From the NCBI GenBank assembly GCA_947503265.1, contig CANNDC010000005.1:62001-126000 (forward strand): a stretch of 64,000 nt of DNA, in the 5' to 3' direction. The notes under the pieces are model-generated. The model did no database searches and had not been told where the DNA came from. It worked only from the letters and a program-made list of their open reading frames with translations. Position numbers and translations under genes: made by a program. Below are positions 8,918 through 17,516 of this stretch, piece after piece; position 1 is the stretch's first letter; each line of letters opens with the position of its first letter. Source of the stretch: an uncultured Alteromonadaceae bacterium. GTDB lineage: Bacteria; Pseudomonadota; Gammaproteobacteria; Enterobacterales; Alteromonadaceae.

Positions 8918-9601
8918 CTATTTACCGGGCAATTTCTTCCAAGTTACTTTATCTCGTAGGTAGACAGGATTAATGTCTTCTACTTCAACGGCAAGATTGG
9001 AATCAATGGCATTTTTTGCTAATGGCAGCATATATCTGGCGTTTGGGTACAAAATTTCTTCTTCTTGAGATAATTTAGTTAGTGGGGTTAATTCAGGATA
9101 GGCTTGCCAGCCAGTGCCAACCCAATGATCGACATTGGCTGCTTTCGTTAGCTTCGCCGCAGACTCGGGGGGAAGAACTTGCTCTTCGCCTTCTAAGCAT
9201 GCCAATCCACCTTTATTTTCATACACTGCGAAGTAAACTTCTGACATTCTCGCATCAATGGCAACCGCAACCTTATTTGCACCGAGCTCAGCAATGGCTT
9301 GTTGTGCCATAGCGGCAAGTGTAGAAACACCAACCACCTTTAAACCAGTCCCCAAAGATAGGCCTTGAATCATGCCTGTGGCAATACGAACACCTGTAAA
9401 ACTTCCAGGCCCTTGTCCAAAGGCCAAATAATCTAACTCTGAAACTTTAGTATTTTGTGATTGCAGCAAGGCATCAATCATAGGTAGCAAACGTTGGCTA
9501 TGTTGTTGTGGGCAAACTTCAAAGCTGTTGGTGATTTCACCACTTAGTTGCAAAGCGACTGAACATGCTTCGGTGGCCGTATCTATTACCAATATGTTCA
9601 T
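8918..9601 (-). CDS. tsaB: tRNA threonylcarbamoyladenosine biosynthesis protein TsaB
   Basis: Non-catalytic partner of TsaD in making the t6A modification at position 37 of ANN-decoding tRNAs; cytoplasmic. The 227 residues begin with the actin-like nucleotide fold motif NILVIDTATEACSVAL and contain FGQGPGSFTGVRIATGMIQG, the family signature. Length is normal. Its ATG overlaps the end of yoaA by four bases (ATGA), so the two are coupled; the yoaA-tsaB-slp order is the same as yoaA-yeaZ-yeaY in enterobacteria. Confidence 0.95.
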   Translation of the reverse strand: MNILVIDTATEACSVALQLSGEITNSFEVCPQQHSQRLLPMIDALLQSQNTKVSELDYLAFGQGPGSFTGVRIATGMIQGLSLGTGLKVVGVSTLAAMAQQAIAELGANKVAVAIDARMSEVYFAVYENKGGLACLEGEEQVLPPESAAKLTKAANVDHWVGTGWQAYPELTPLTKLSQEEEILYPNARYMLPLAKNAIDSNLAVEVEDINPVYLRDKVTWKKLPGK

Positions 9602-11544
9602 ATGGTTTCTTCTTCCTGTTCTTTCTTGGATTGATTTAGGGCGCGCAAAAAATCAGTGGCAAGTTCGATACTTCGGGTTCGTTTCATATTCGGTAGACTT
9701 GCTAAAAACGTTTTACCATATTCTTTAGTAATCAACCGGTTGTCGCATATAACTAAAACACCTTTATCAAATTCATCTCTTATCAATCTTCCGGCCCCTT
9801 GTTTAAGGGATATAACCGCTTGAGGAATTTGAATCGATGCAAATGCATTGGCCCCAGATTTTTTGCAATCCTCTATTCTTGCTTGTAGCAGCGGATCATC
9901 AGGCGAAGCGAAGGGTAACTTATCTATGAGTACACAGGTGAGGTCATCTCCTCTTACATCAACGCCTTCCCAAAACGCCCCCGTGCCAAGCAACACAGCG
10001 CGCTTATTTTTGACATATTCATCTAGAAGTGCGCGTTTTGTCGTGGTGCCTTGTACAAGTATTGGATTACTGATTTTATCCTCGAGCTTGCCTGCAATTT
10101 CTTTTAGCATGGCATGGGAAGTAAACAACAAAAAACAACGTCCCTTGCTCGCATCAATTAGTTTAACTGCTACCTCTAACAAGGTTTTTTTCATATCCCA
10201 ACTGCTAGGTTCAGGCAAATACCTGGGAACACATAATATTGCTTGTTGTTGATAGTCAAATGGACTGTCTAACCCAAGTGTGCGCGCGTCTTCAAGCCCC
10301 ATAAGGCGTTGGAAATGGTCAAAACCACCATCAACCATAAGAGTGGCAGACGTGAATATCCAGCCACGTTTGGGCTCTTCTATAAAATTGGCAAATTTCT
10401 TTGCAATACTAAGGGGAGTCAAATGCAATACAATATGTTTAGGGGTAGTCTCGTACCAAAGACTAACGCCTACTTGATTAGGATCGTTTAGGATAGCTAG
10501 TTTTCGGCGTGATTCTGTCACACGTTCAAATAGAGTATCCAAATCTTTCTCGCGGCCTAAATGTAATTTAATCACTTCATAGAGTGTTTTTAGTGCATCA
10601 TCGATTTTACTCAGTTGCACTTGAATTTCCGCTCTGGAAAGCATTTTTCGCCAATTGCCGCGTTCAGGTGTGACGGGAAATAAAATTCTTAAGTCTGCAC
10701 ACAACAAACGGCATTTTTCAGCGGCTTTGGTGAGTTGTTCAGCATCTTTCAACGCTGTTCTATGCAAAATTTCGATGTCCCGAGCCATATCATGAATTTG
10801 GCGACTAGAAAGTGCTTCGCCAAAATATTCACTGGCGATATCGGGTATTTGATGTGCTTCATCAAAAATCACCACATCGGCTTCGGGAATGAGTTCTCCA
10901 AAACCAGTATCTTTTAACGCCATATCGGCAAAAAACAAATGGTGATTCACAACAACGATGTCTGCATCTAGCGCATTCCTGCGCGCTTTAACCAAATAAC
11001 AATCTTCATAGTCGGGACAATCTTTACCTAAACAGTTGTCGACGGTGGATGTCACCAAAGGCAATACCCTCGCGTCTTCAGCCAAGCTTTTCAATTCGCC
11101 AATATCGCCGCTTCGCGTTGTACTTGCCCACTGCCTAACTTGTGTTAATTCGCCCAAGGTTTGCTTTTCTAACAAGGTGCTATTGCCGCTATGTTGCGCC
11201 AACCTGTGCAAGCACAAATAATTTGCTCTGCCCTTGAGTAAGGCAGCCCGCCTGTTTGAGGCAATCGCTTTTTTTAATAATGGAAGGTCGCGATGGAATA
11301 ACTGTTCTTGCAGATTTTTAGTACCGGTAGAAACTATGGCTTTTTTATTACTCAGCATGACGGGTGCCAAATAGGCGAATGTTTTGCCCGTGCCTGTTCC
11401 GGCCTCTACAATTAAGGGTAATTGTTCTTCGATGGCCTTTTCGACTTCAATAGCCATATCCACTTGCGCTTGTCGAGCGCTAAAACCAGAGATCGCCGTG
11501 GATAATTCGCCGTTAGGTGAAAAGAGAGAGAGAACTGAGGACAT
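9598..11544 (-). CDS. yoaA: ATP-dependent DNA helicase of the DinG/XPD family (YoaA)
   Basis: Superfamily 2 iron-sulfur helicase, in E. coli linked to DNA repair and to the polymerase III chi subunit. The 648 residues carry Walker A in VEAGTGTGKTFAYLAP, the four-cysteine FeS cluster (Cys in ANYLCLHR plus CLGKDCPDYEDC), the DEAH box VVIFDEAHQIPD, and C-terminal motifs including LLGTGAFWEGVDVRGDDL and QGAGRLIRDEFDKG. The name YoaA rather than DinG rests on the neighbouring tsaB and slp. It is divergent from the antiporter operon; the 219-base gap should hold both promoters. Confidence 0.92.
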   Translation of the reverse strand: MSSVLSLFSPNGELSTAISGFSARQAQVDMAIEVEKAIEEQLPLIVEAGTGTGKTFAYLAPVMLSNKKAIVSTGTKNLQEQLFHRDLPLLKKAIASNRRAALLKGRANYLCLHRLAQHSGNSTLLEKQTLGELTQVRQWASTTRSGDIGELKSLAEDARVLPLVTSTVDNCLGKDCPDYEDCYLVKARRNALDADIVVVNHHLFFADMALKDTGFGELIPEADVVIFDEAHQIPDIASEYFGEALSSRQIHDMARDIEILHRTALKDAEQLTKAAEKCRLLCADLRILFPVTPERGNWRKMLSRAEIQVQLSKIDDALKTLYEVIKLHLGREKDLDTLFERVTESRRKLAILNDPNQVGVSLWYETTPKHIVLHLTPLSIAKKFANFIEEPKRGWIFTSATLMVDGGFDHFQRLMGLEDARTLGLDSPFDYQQQAILCVPRYLPEPSSWDMKKTLLEVAVKLIDASKGRCFLLFTSHAMLKEIAGKLEDKISNPILVQGTTTKRALLDEYVKNKRAVLLGTGAFWEGVDVRGDDLTCVLIDKLPFASPDDPLLQARIEDCKKSGANAFASIQIPQAVISLKQGAGRLIRDEFDKGVLVICDNRLITKEYGKTFLASLPNMKRTRSIELATDFLRALNQSKKEQEEETI

Positions 11545-11763
11545 GAAATCAACATTGTTGGGAGTAATAGTTGAATTATGACAAATATTAGGTGCGAATA
11601 TTAGTATTAATTAGTCGTGTGTTGAATGGTTTTAATAGCGAGTTTTTAAATACTTAGACAAAAAATCAGTTGCCGCGAGTAGTGAGTTTCAACTAAGGTA
11701 GTGAGATTGTTAAGTAAGTAGAATAAAAAAACAATTAAATAACATGATTCGGAGCCCGTTACT

Positions 11764-12243
11764 TTGAAACTTACTGCCAGTCTTAGCCTGTTTCTTTCTG
11801 CCCTGTGGCTACTGTTGTCGGGTCACTACGATATTTTATTAATTAGCATGGGTGTTGCCTCGGTACTTTTCACCATTTATATGTCCCACAGAATGAAGAT
11901 CATTGACGATGAAGGTCATCCTATTCATCTCAAAGGCCAATTCTTCAAATTTTGGTTTATCCTTAGCGGCAAAATTTTTACTTCAAATATAGACGTTGCA
12001 TTGCGCATTTTGGGCGTAAAGCCGATTCAGCCTCAGCTGATAAAACTCAAGTTGGACCAAGATTCCGATCTTAGCAAAGTGATCTACGCCAATGCTATTA
12101 CCCTGACGCCTGGCTCTGCTAGTTTGCATATTGAAGATGGATATTTATTTGTACACACCATTAGTCGAGAAGGGGCAGAGGAATTGCTCAATGGCGATAT
12201 GGCTAAACTCATTCCAAAAGGAATTACTGGAGAAAACCAGTGA
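11764..12243 (+). CDS. Monovalent cation/H+ antiporter subunit E (MnhE/MrpE)
   Basis: First gene of a ten-gene antiporter operon. The 159-residue membrane protein of the MnhE family has hydrophobic segments at about residues 5-40 and 55-75 and the family block IYANAITLTPGSASLHIEDGY followed by VHTISREGAEEL. The start is TTG at 11764 with GGAG nine bases upstream; no better start is near. It overlaps the next gene by four bases. Required for assembly of Mrp complexes in studied systems. Confidence 0.88.
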   Translation: MKLTASLSLFLSALWLLLSGHYDILLISMGVASVLFTIYMSHRMKIIDDEGHPIHLKGQFFKFWFILSGKIFTSNIDVALRILGVKPIQPQLIKLKLDQDSDLSKVIYANAITLTPGSASLHIEDGYLFVHTISREGAEELLNGDMAKLIPKGITGENQ

Positions 12244-12533
12244 ACATCTTACTTACAGGTGCAGCCATAGCCATCATGTTTACCATGCTATTGGCGTTAA
12301 TAAGAGCATTAATGGGCCCGACCGTATTTGATCGAGTTTTAGCGGTCAATATGTTCGGCACCAAAGCCGTGCTTTTGGTAGCTGTGTTTGCCTTTATTTC
12401 TGGACGCCCAGATGTATTGGATATTGCTTTATTGTATTCCTTACTCAATTTCGTTGGTGTGGTTGCAGCGTTACGACTCGTGCAACGCGGCAAAGAGTAC
12501 GCGCAGAAAAAGCTAGAGGAAGATGCCCAATGA
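12240..12533 (+). CDS. Monovalent cation/H+ antiporter subunit F (MnhF/MrpF)
   Basis: A 97-residue protein with three membrane helices, MnhF family (core AIMFTMLLALIRALMGPTVF and RVLAVNMFGTKAVLLVAVF). The start is GTG at 12240, overlapping the stop of subunit E in GTGA, so translation is coupled. The C-terminus (VQRGKEYAQKKLEED) is charged and cytoplasmic. It is part of the hydrophobic core of the Mrp-type complex. Confidence 0.88.
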   Translation: MNILLTGAAIAIMFTMLLALIRALMGPTVFDRVLAVNMFGTKAVLLVAVFAFISGRPDVLDIALLYSLLNFVGVVAALRLVQRGKEYAQKKLEEDAQ

Positions 12534-12877
12534 ATCTTGATTTGATTGCAGATATCACCACGGCTATTTTAGTTTCCTTCGGTTGTTTCTTGGGCATAAT
12601 TGGTGGTTTAGGTATGCATCGATTGGGCGACTTTTATTCAAGGCTTCACGCCGTTGGTATCACAGACACACTTTGCAGCTTCCTGATTTTATCGGGCTTG
12701 GCTTTTCAGGCCGGATTAACTTTAGTAACCGTAAAACTTATTTTGGTCTTTCTATTTTTATTTTTCACCAGCCCAACCGCCTCTTTTTCACTGGCTAACA
12801 ACGCTTGGAATTGGGGATTAAAACCTGAAAACTTGCCTGTTGAGCTAGCAGAATCTTATGAAGGAGACGATTCATGA
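12530..12877 (+). CDS. Monovalent cation/H+ antiporter subunit G (MnhG/MrpG)
   Basis: A 115-residue MnhG-family subunit with three membrane helices. It contains the family stretch GGLGMHRLGDFYSRLHAVGI followed by TDTLCSFLILSGLAF. The ATG overlaps subunit F (ATGA). The tail LPVELAESYEGDDS is acidic. In Mrp complexes this subunit packs with F and the MbhD-like part. Confidence 0.9.
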   Translation: MNLDLIADITTAILVSFGCFLGIIGGLGMHRLGDFYSRLHAVGITDTLCSFLILSGLAFQAGLTLVTVKLILVFLFLFFTSPTASFSLANNAWNWGLKPENLPVELAESYEGDDS

Positions 12878-13434
12878 TTAGTTTAACCATAGATATCGTA
12901 TTGCTCATATTTCTCTTGGTTATGGCTTTCGCCATTTTACGCGTTCACCACCTGCTTGCCGTAGCCATGATGTTTGGATTGTATAGTTTGTTAGTGGCTG
13001 GGCTATTCATGGTATTAGACGCGCCCGACGTAGCCTTCACTGAAGCGGCCGTGGGCACGGGTATTGCCACAGTGCTCATGCTTGCAACATTAGCGGTCAC
13101 TCGTGTTACCCATGAGAAGGAACTGAAAAAAACCAATAAAAGAGCGCTGTTTATTGTTGTTGTGACTGGTGGTCTTTTACTTTACGGCACCCATGATATG
13201 TCAAACTTAGGTGACAACATGGCACCTGCGCATACAGAAGTAGCAAAAAGATATATTGAGAAAGGTCAAGAAGAAACTGGTGTGCCCAATTTAGTCACTG
13301 CGGTATTAGCCAGCTATCGTGGGTTTGACACACTGGGTGAGGTCACAGTGGTATTTACGGCAGGAATTGGCGTGCTGTTGTTACTTAGACGAAAACAAAA
13401 ACCGAGAATTAAGGGGATCCAAGGTGGCAGATAA
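12874..13434 (+). CDS. DUF4040 (MbhD/MbhE-like) antiporter subunit
   Basis: A 186-residue protein equivalent to the C-terminal part of MrpA, here a separate gene, as in archaeal Mbh complexes. The N-terminal half has the DUF4040 block LDAPDVAFTEAAVGTGIATV within three membrane helices. The C-terminal half has YRGFDTLGEVTVVFTAGIGV, the MbhE-like signature, so the MbhD and MbhE parts seem fused. A soluble stretch of about 50 residues (HTEVAKRYIEKGQEETG) joins them. It overlaps G by four bases and the next gene by 11. Confidence 0.85.
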   Translation: MISLTIDIVLLIFLLVMAFAILRVHHLLAVAMMFGLYSLLVAGLFMVLDAPDVAFTEAAVGTGIATVLMLATLAVTRVTHEKELKKTNKRALFIVVVTGGLLLYGTHDMSNLGDNMAPAHTEVAKRYIEKGQEETGVPNLVTAVLASYRGFDTLGEVTVVFTAGIGVLLLLRRKQKPRIKGIQGGR

Positions 13435-13846
13435 TCTAATCCTCAGGGTCATGTCGAAAGCCCTAATACCAGTCATCATCTTATTCGCATTGTATGTACA
13501 GTTTCATGGTGACTACAGCCCAGGTGGTGGTTTCCAAGCAGGCGTAATATTTAGCTCGGCAATTTTATTGTATGTGATGGTATTCGGATTGGATGCGGCA
13601 GCCAAGGTCTTGCCTGACAAAGCACTTATTTTTACGGCGTCTTTTGGCGTACTTCTCTACGCAGGTACTGGGGTTGTTTCTCTGTTTTTAGGGGGGCAAT
13701 ACCTGAATTACAGCTTGTTGGCCAACACAGCAATGGCTGGACAACATATCGGCATCATCGTTATTGAGCTCGGAGTGGGTCTAACAGTCGCGTCAGTGAT
13801 GTTATTGATATTCTTTACCTTTGCTCGAAGGACTCGTGTCGAATGA
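13424..13846 (+). CDS. Monovalent cation/H+ antiporter subunit B (MnhB/MrpB)
   Basis: MnhB-family membrane subunit, 140 residues from the GTG at 13424 (AAGGGG upstream). Longer in-frame readings start inside the previous gene and are rejected. It has four membrane helices and the family hallmark VQFHGDYSPGGGFQAGVIF. It overlaps the preceding gene by 11 bases and the following one by four. It forms part of the ion path at the interface of the complex in known structures. Confidence 0.88.
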   Translation: MADNLILRVMSKALIPVIILFALYVQFHGDYSPGGGFQAGVIFSSAILLYVMVFGLDAAAKVLPDKALIFTASFGVLLYAGTGVVSLFLGGQYLNYSLLANTAMAGQHIGIIVIELGVGLTVASVMLLIFFTFARRTRVE

Positions 13847-14202
13847 TCGAATATATCCTTGGTCACATTAATTATTGGATTATCATTGTTTTAATGATGA
13901 TAGGCCTTTACACCATGATGAGCCGGCCAAATCTAATTAAAAAAATGGTCGGATTAAGCGTATTTCAAACAGGTGTCATTTTACTTTATATCAGCATGGC
14001 TAAAGTCACTGGAGGCACAGCCCCTATTGTTGCTGAAGGCTTCACTACCTATTCAAACCCATTACCTCAGGTTCTCATGTTAACTGCAATTGTAGTGGGT
14101 GTAGCTACTACTGCTTTAGGATTTGCGTTAATCGTTAGAATTAAAGAAGCCTATGGGACGATAGAAGAAGATGAATTAGAAATGATGGATAATGAAGAAT
14201 GA
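13843..14202 (+). CDS. Monovalent cation/H+ antiporter subunit C (NuoK-like, MnhC/MrpC)
   Basis: A 119-residue NuoK/MnhC family subunit with three membrane helices. It shows MMIGLYTMMSRPNLIKKMVG and QVLMLTAIVVGVATTALGFAL, the latter being the conserved helix of NuoK homologues. The tail is acidic (EEDELEMMDNEE). It overlaps both neighbours by four bases (ATGA), so translation of the operon is tightly coupled. Confidence 0.9.
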   Translation: MIEYILGHINYWIIIVLMMIGLYTMMSRPNLIKKMVGLSVFQTGVILLYISMAKVTGGTAPIVAEGFTTYSNPLPQVLMLTAIVVGVATTALGFALIVRIKEAYGTIEEDELEMMDNEE

Positions 14203-15710
14203 TTGAACAGCAACTAAGTATTTTACTCGTTGTTCTTCCCCTTTTAGCAGCCCCCATAATCGCGGTAATCAATCGCTCAAGTATTGCTTGGGCAATGACG
14301 TTAAGCGTGACGGTTTGTTGCTTGATCATGTCCGTTTGGATGCTATCTGGCGTAGTTGACGGTTCTGTAATCCATTATGAATTAGGCGGATGGGCGCCTC
14401 CTTGGGGTATTGAATATCGTATCGATACGCTTAATGGGCTAGTTGCACTAATTGTTTGCGGTATCGCAGCAGCCACGGCACTTTATGCCAAACGTTCGGT
14501 TGAACAAGAAATACCTAAACATCAAATCCCAATGTTCTATTGTGCTTTTTTATTGTGCTTTCTAGGCTTATTGGGAATATGTTTGACCGGTGACATTTTC
14601 AACTTATTTGTCTTCCTCGAAGTATCATCACTTTCGTCTTATGCATTAATAGCTATGGGCAGAAATCGCAAGGCTCTCACCGCCTCATTTCATTATTTAG
14701 TGTTAGGAACATTAGGCGCTACGTTTTTTTTAATTGGTGTAGGCTTAGCATATGGCGCCACGGGCACGCTGAATATGGCAGACCTATCAGTGAGATTACC
14801 CCAAGCCGTTGACACACATTTGGTCAACACGGCTTTTGCACTGATTGTGGTTGGAGTCGCATTAAAAGCGGCAATTTACCCATTACATTTGTGGTTGCCT
14901 AATGCCTACAGTTTTGCGCCTTCGGTTGTCAGTATCTTTTTATCTGCAACTGCGACTAAAGTCGCCATTTATGTGCTGATTCGTTGCTTATTCCACGTTT
15001 ATTCAGTGGAGTACGTTACTAATACACTGCTTCCACAATTGCTAATAGTGATGGGCGGCGTAGCCGTGCTGTATGGCTCAATGAGAGCAATAGGCCAGAC
15101 AGGAATGCGAAAAATGCTTGCCTATTCCAGTGTCGCCCAAATCGGTTATATGATCATGGGGATTGGGTTTCTAACTGAGGCAGGACTTACCGCGAGCCTT
15201 ATTCACCTTTTCAATCATGCACTTATGAAGGCGGCGCTATTTATGGCAGCAGGCTTATTCATCTATCGCGCAAATACAGCAACTTTTGAGAATATTAAAG
15301 GCTTGGGTAGAGAAATGCCTTGGACATTTGCTGCAATGGTGATCGCAGCACTAAGTCTTATAGGTGTACCCGGAACCGTTGGCTTTGTCAGTAAATGGCA
15401 ATTATTACAAGCGGCATTAGAAGAGAATCACTGGCCTATGGTGGTAATAATATTAGTCGGTTCTTTGTTGGCAATTATTTACGTTTGGAAATTGATTGAA
15501 GTTTTATATTTTCAGCCGCGGGAAAAAATGCGAGTGACAGGTGTCGCTTCAGGAAGCGAAAATATTGGTCGCTCCCCCATATCAATGGCAGTGACCCTTT
15601 GGATATTAGCATTGTCGTGTATTTACTTTGGTATTAATACTGAACTATCTATGGACACCGCGAAATCGGCTGTTGAGATTCTGTTTGCAGCAGACGGGGG
15701 CCAACGATGA
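14199..15710 (+). CDS. Proton-conducting antiporter subunit D, copy 1 (NuoN/MrpD-like)
   Basis: A 503-residue polytopic protein (about 14 helices) of the proton-conducting Nuo/Mrp transporter family. It shows the conserved Glu in LFVFLEVSSLSSYALIAMG, the lysine helix VGVALKAAIYPLHLWLPNAY, the helix ATATKVAIYVLIR, and RKMLAYSSVAQIGYMIMGIG with the usual Tyr-Ser-Ser. It is the closest match to canonical MrpD by its position after C. It overlaps both neighbours by four bases. Confidence 0.9.
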   Translation: MIEQQLSILLVVLPLLAAPIIAVINRSSIAWAMTLSVTVCCLIMSVWMLSGVVDGSVIHYELGGWAPPWGIEYRIDTLNGLVALIVCGIAAATALYAKRSVEQEIPKHQIPMFYCAFLLCFLGLLGICLTGDIFNLFVFLEVSSLSSYALIAMGRNRKALTASFHYLVLGTLGATFFLIGVGLAYGATGTLNMADLSVRLPQAVDTHLVNTAFALIVVGVALKAAIYPLHLWLPNAYSFAPSVVSIFLSATATKVAIYVLIRCLFHVYSVEYVTNTLLPQLLIVMGGVAVLYGSMRAIGQTGMRKMLAYSSVAQIGYMIMGIGFLTEAGLTASLIHLFNHALMKAALFMAAGLFIYRANTATFENIKGLGREMPWTFAAMVIAALSLIGVPGTVGFVSKWQLLQAALEENHWPMVVIILVGSLLAIIYVWKLIEVLYFQPREKMRVTGVASGSENIGRSPISMAVTLWILALSCIYFGINTELSMDTAKSAVEILFAADGGQR

Positions 15711-17185
15711 GCACCTCTACTCTCATGATCATCGCCATGTTATTACCGCTGTTTGGAGCGCTGGTAATAAGCCGCCTAAACAAAGCCCCTAATATTCGGG
15801 AAGTCATTACCATTATTACCTCGGCTAGCTTGCTAGGGATCGTCATTGCGATCTTTAATCAGCTATCCCAAGGCAATGTGGAACGAATAGTATTGGCCGA
15901 ACCATTCAACGGGATAGCCATTGCTTTCAGTATCGAAAGCCTTGGAATGATGTTCGCTTTAGTTGCCAGCAGTCTGTGGCTTGTGACATCAATTTACGCC
16001 ATTGGATACATGCGAGCGCATCATGAAAAGCATCAAACTCGGTTTTACGCTCTGTTTGCCATCGCAATTGCTGCTGTTATGGCGATTTGTTTTGCTGATA
16101 ACTTATTCACCCTATTCCTATTTTACGAAGTTTTAACCTTATCAACTTACCCTCTTGTCACTCATTCAGGTGACGAGAAAGCTAAAAAAAGCGGGCGAAT
16201 TTATTTGGGTGTGTTGATGGGTTCATCTATTGGACTCTTCTTGTTAGGGGTGCTGTTAGTTTGGCACTTCACAGGTTCTCTGGAGTTTACTGACGGAGGT
16301 ATTGTTGATGGCAAGATTCCGGCTTATTGGATAGCGCCTGTCTATGCACTATTTATATTGGGTATTGGTAAAGCTGCGGTGATGCCGATGCATAAATGGC
16401 TTCCTGCGGCGATGGTCGCGCCCACGCCAGTCAGTGCGTTGTTGCATGCGGTAGCGGTTGTGAAAGCCGGTGTGTTTGCAATTTTAAAAGTAACCTTACT
16501 GATTTTCGGTCCTGATACCATAGTCGAATCTGGAGCCAATCATTGGCTTATTTGGTTACCCATGTTAACCATTTTACTTGCTTCCCTGGTAGCAATGACA
16601 AAGGATAATCTAAAAGAAAGGCTCGCCTATTCAACCATCAGTCAACTTAGTTATATTGTGTTAGGCGCTATGCTGGCGAATTCTATGGGGTTGCTGGGTG
16701 GCACCTTGCATATCGCTATGCATGCCTTTGGTAAAATTAGCCTGTTCTTTGCTGCTGGCGCAATATTGGTCACTTTGCACAAAACCAAAATAAGCGAATT
16801 ATCCGGAATGGGCCGAAAGATGCCTTTTACATTTACGGTATTTTTAATTGGCACACTTAGCATTATTGGTTTACCGCCATTTGGAGGAATGTGGAGTAAA
16901 TGGTATTTGGCGTTAGGTACGATTGATTTTACCGGCCCGGATTTTACCCGTTGGGCTTTATTGGGGACCTTAATGTTGAGTTCGCTGTTGAACATAGCCT
17001 ATTTGGCGGTGATTCCAGTTAAAGCATTTTTCGGCAAAATAGAACTAGGTCAAGAAATTAAAGCAAAAGAAGCTCCTTTGCCTTGTTTAGTTGGTATGGC
17101 AATTCCTGCCATTATCTGCTTAATTTTATTCTTCTACCCTGAACCATTTTATTCGCTGGCGCGCGCCGCCACGCTCAGCTTGTAA
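15707..17185 (+). CDS. Proton-conducting antiporter subunit, copy 2 (NuoM/MrpD-like)
   Basis: A 492-residue polytopic protein of the same family as its two D-like neighbours but clearly divergent from them. Key charged positions are present: Glu in LFLFYEVLTLSTYPLVTHS, Lys in ILGIGKAAVMPMHKWLPAAM, the helix HAVAVVKAGVFAILK, and RLAYSTISQLSYIVLGAM. It overlaps copy 1 by four bases. Canonical Mrp operons have only MrpA and MrpD as antiporter-like subunits; this gene is one of three here. Confidence 0.88.
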   Translation: MSTSTLMIIAMLLPLFGALVISRLNKAPNIREVITIITSASLLGIVIAIFNQLSQGNVERIVLAEPFNGIAIAFSIESLGMMFALVASSLWLVTSIYAIGYMRAHHEKHQTRFYALFAIAIAAVMAICFADNLFTLFLFYEVLTLSTYPLVTHSGDEKAKKSGRIYLGVLMGSSIGLFLLGVLLVWHFTGSLEFTDGGIVDGKIPAYWIAPVYALFILGIGKAAVMPMHKWLPAAMVAPTPVSALLHAVAVVKAGVFAILKVTLLIFGPDTIVESGANHWLIWLPMLTILLASLVAMTKDNLKERLAYSTISQLSYIVLGAMLANSMGLLGGTLHIAMHAFGKISLFFAAGAILVTLHKTKISELSGMGRKMPFTFTVFLIGTLSIIGLPPFGGMWSKWYLALGTIDFTGPDFTRWALLGTLMLSSLLNIAYLAVIPVKAFFGKIELGQEIKAKEAPLPCLVGMAIPAIICLILFFYPEPFYSLARAATLSL

Positions 17186-17201
17186 GCCTAGGAGTGTAAT
17201 T

Positions 17202-17516
17202 TTGTCTCAAACACAACAGCAAGATGAAACAAAAGATGAAGCTCTTGGCTTTTTTGACAAACCCAATAATGTCAAATGGATACTTTGGGTCTTCTATGCT
17301 TTATGCATCGTTTTGGTCGCCCTCGACTTTGTAGTGCATAGACATATCTATTTGGATTACGAAAAAATACCCACTTTTTATGCCCTATATGGTTTTTTAG
17401 CATGTGTACTTCTGGTTGTCGCAGCGAAATGGCTGCGTCTGCTCATCATGCGTGATGAACAATACTATGATAAAAATGAGGAAGAAAAACCCTTTGAAAA
17501 TGAGGGGAGCAACTAA
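17202..17516 (+). CDS. Small two-helix membrane protein of the antiporter operon
   Basis: A 104-residue protein that I cannot assign to a named family. It starts at TTG 17202 with GGAG seven bases upstream. A charged N-terminus (about 25 residues) is followed by a membrane helix (WILWVFYALCIVLVALDFVV), a short loop with HRHIYLDYEKIP, a second helix (YALYGFLACVLLVVAAKWL) and an acidic tail. It lies 16 bases after copy 2, and its stop overlaps the start of copy 3 (TAATG), so it is probably an accessory subunit of the complex (inference from position). Confidence 0.75.
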   Translation: MSQTQQQDETKDEALGFFDKPNNVKWILWVFYALCIVLVALDFVVHRHIYLDYEKIPTFYALYGFLACVLLVVAAKWLRLLIMRDEQYYDKNEEEKPFENEGSN

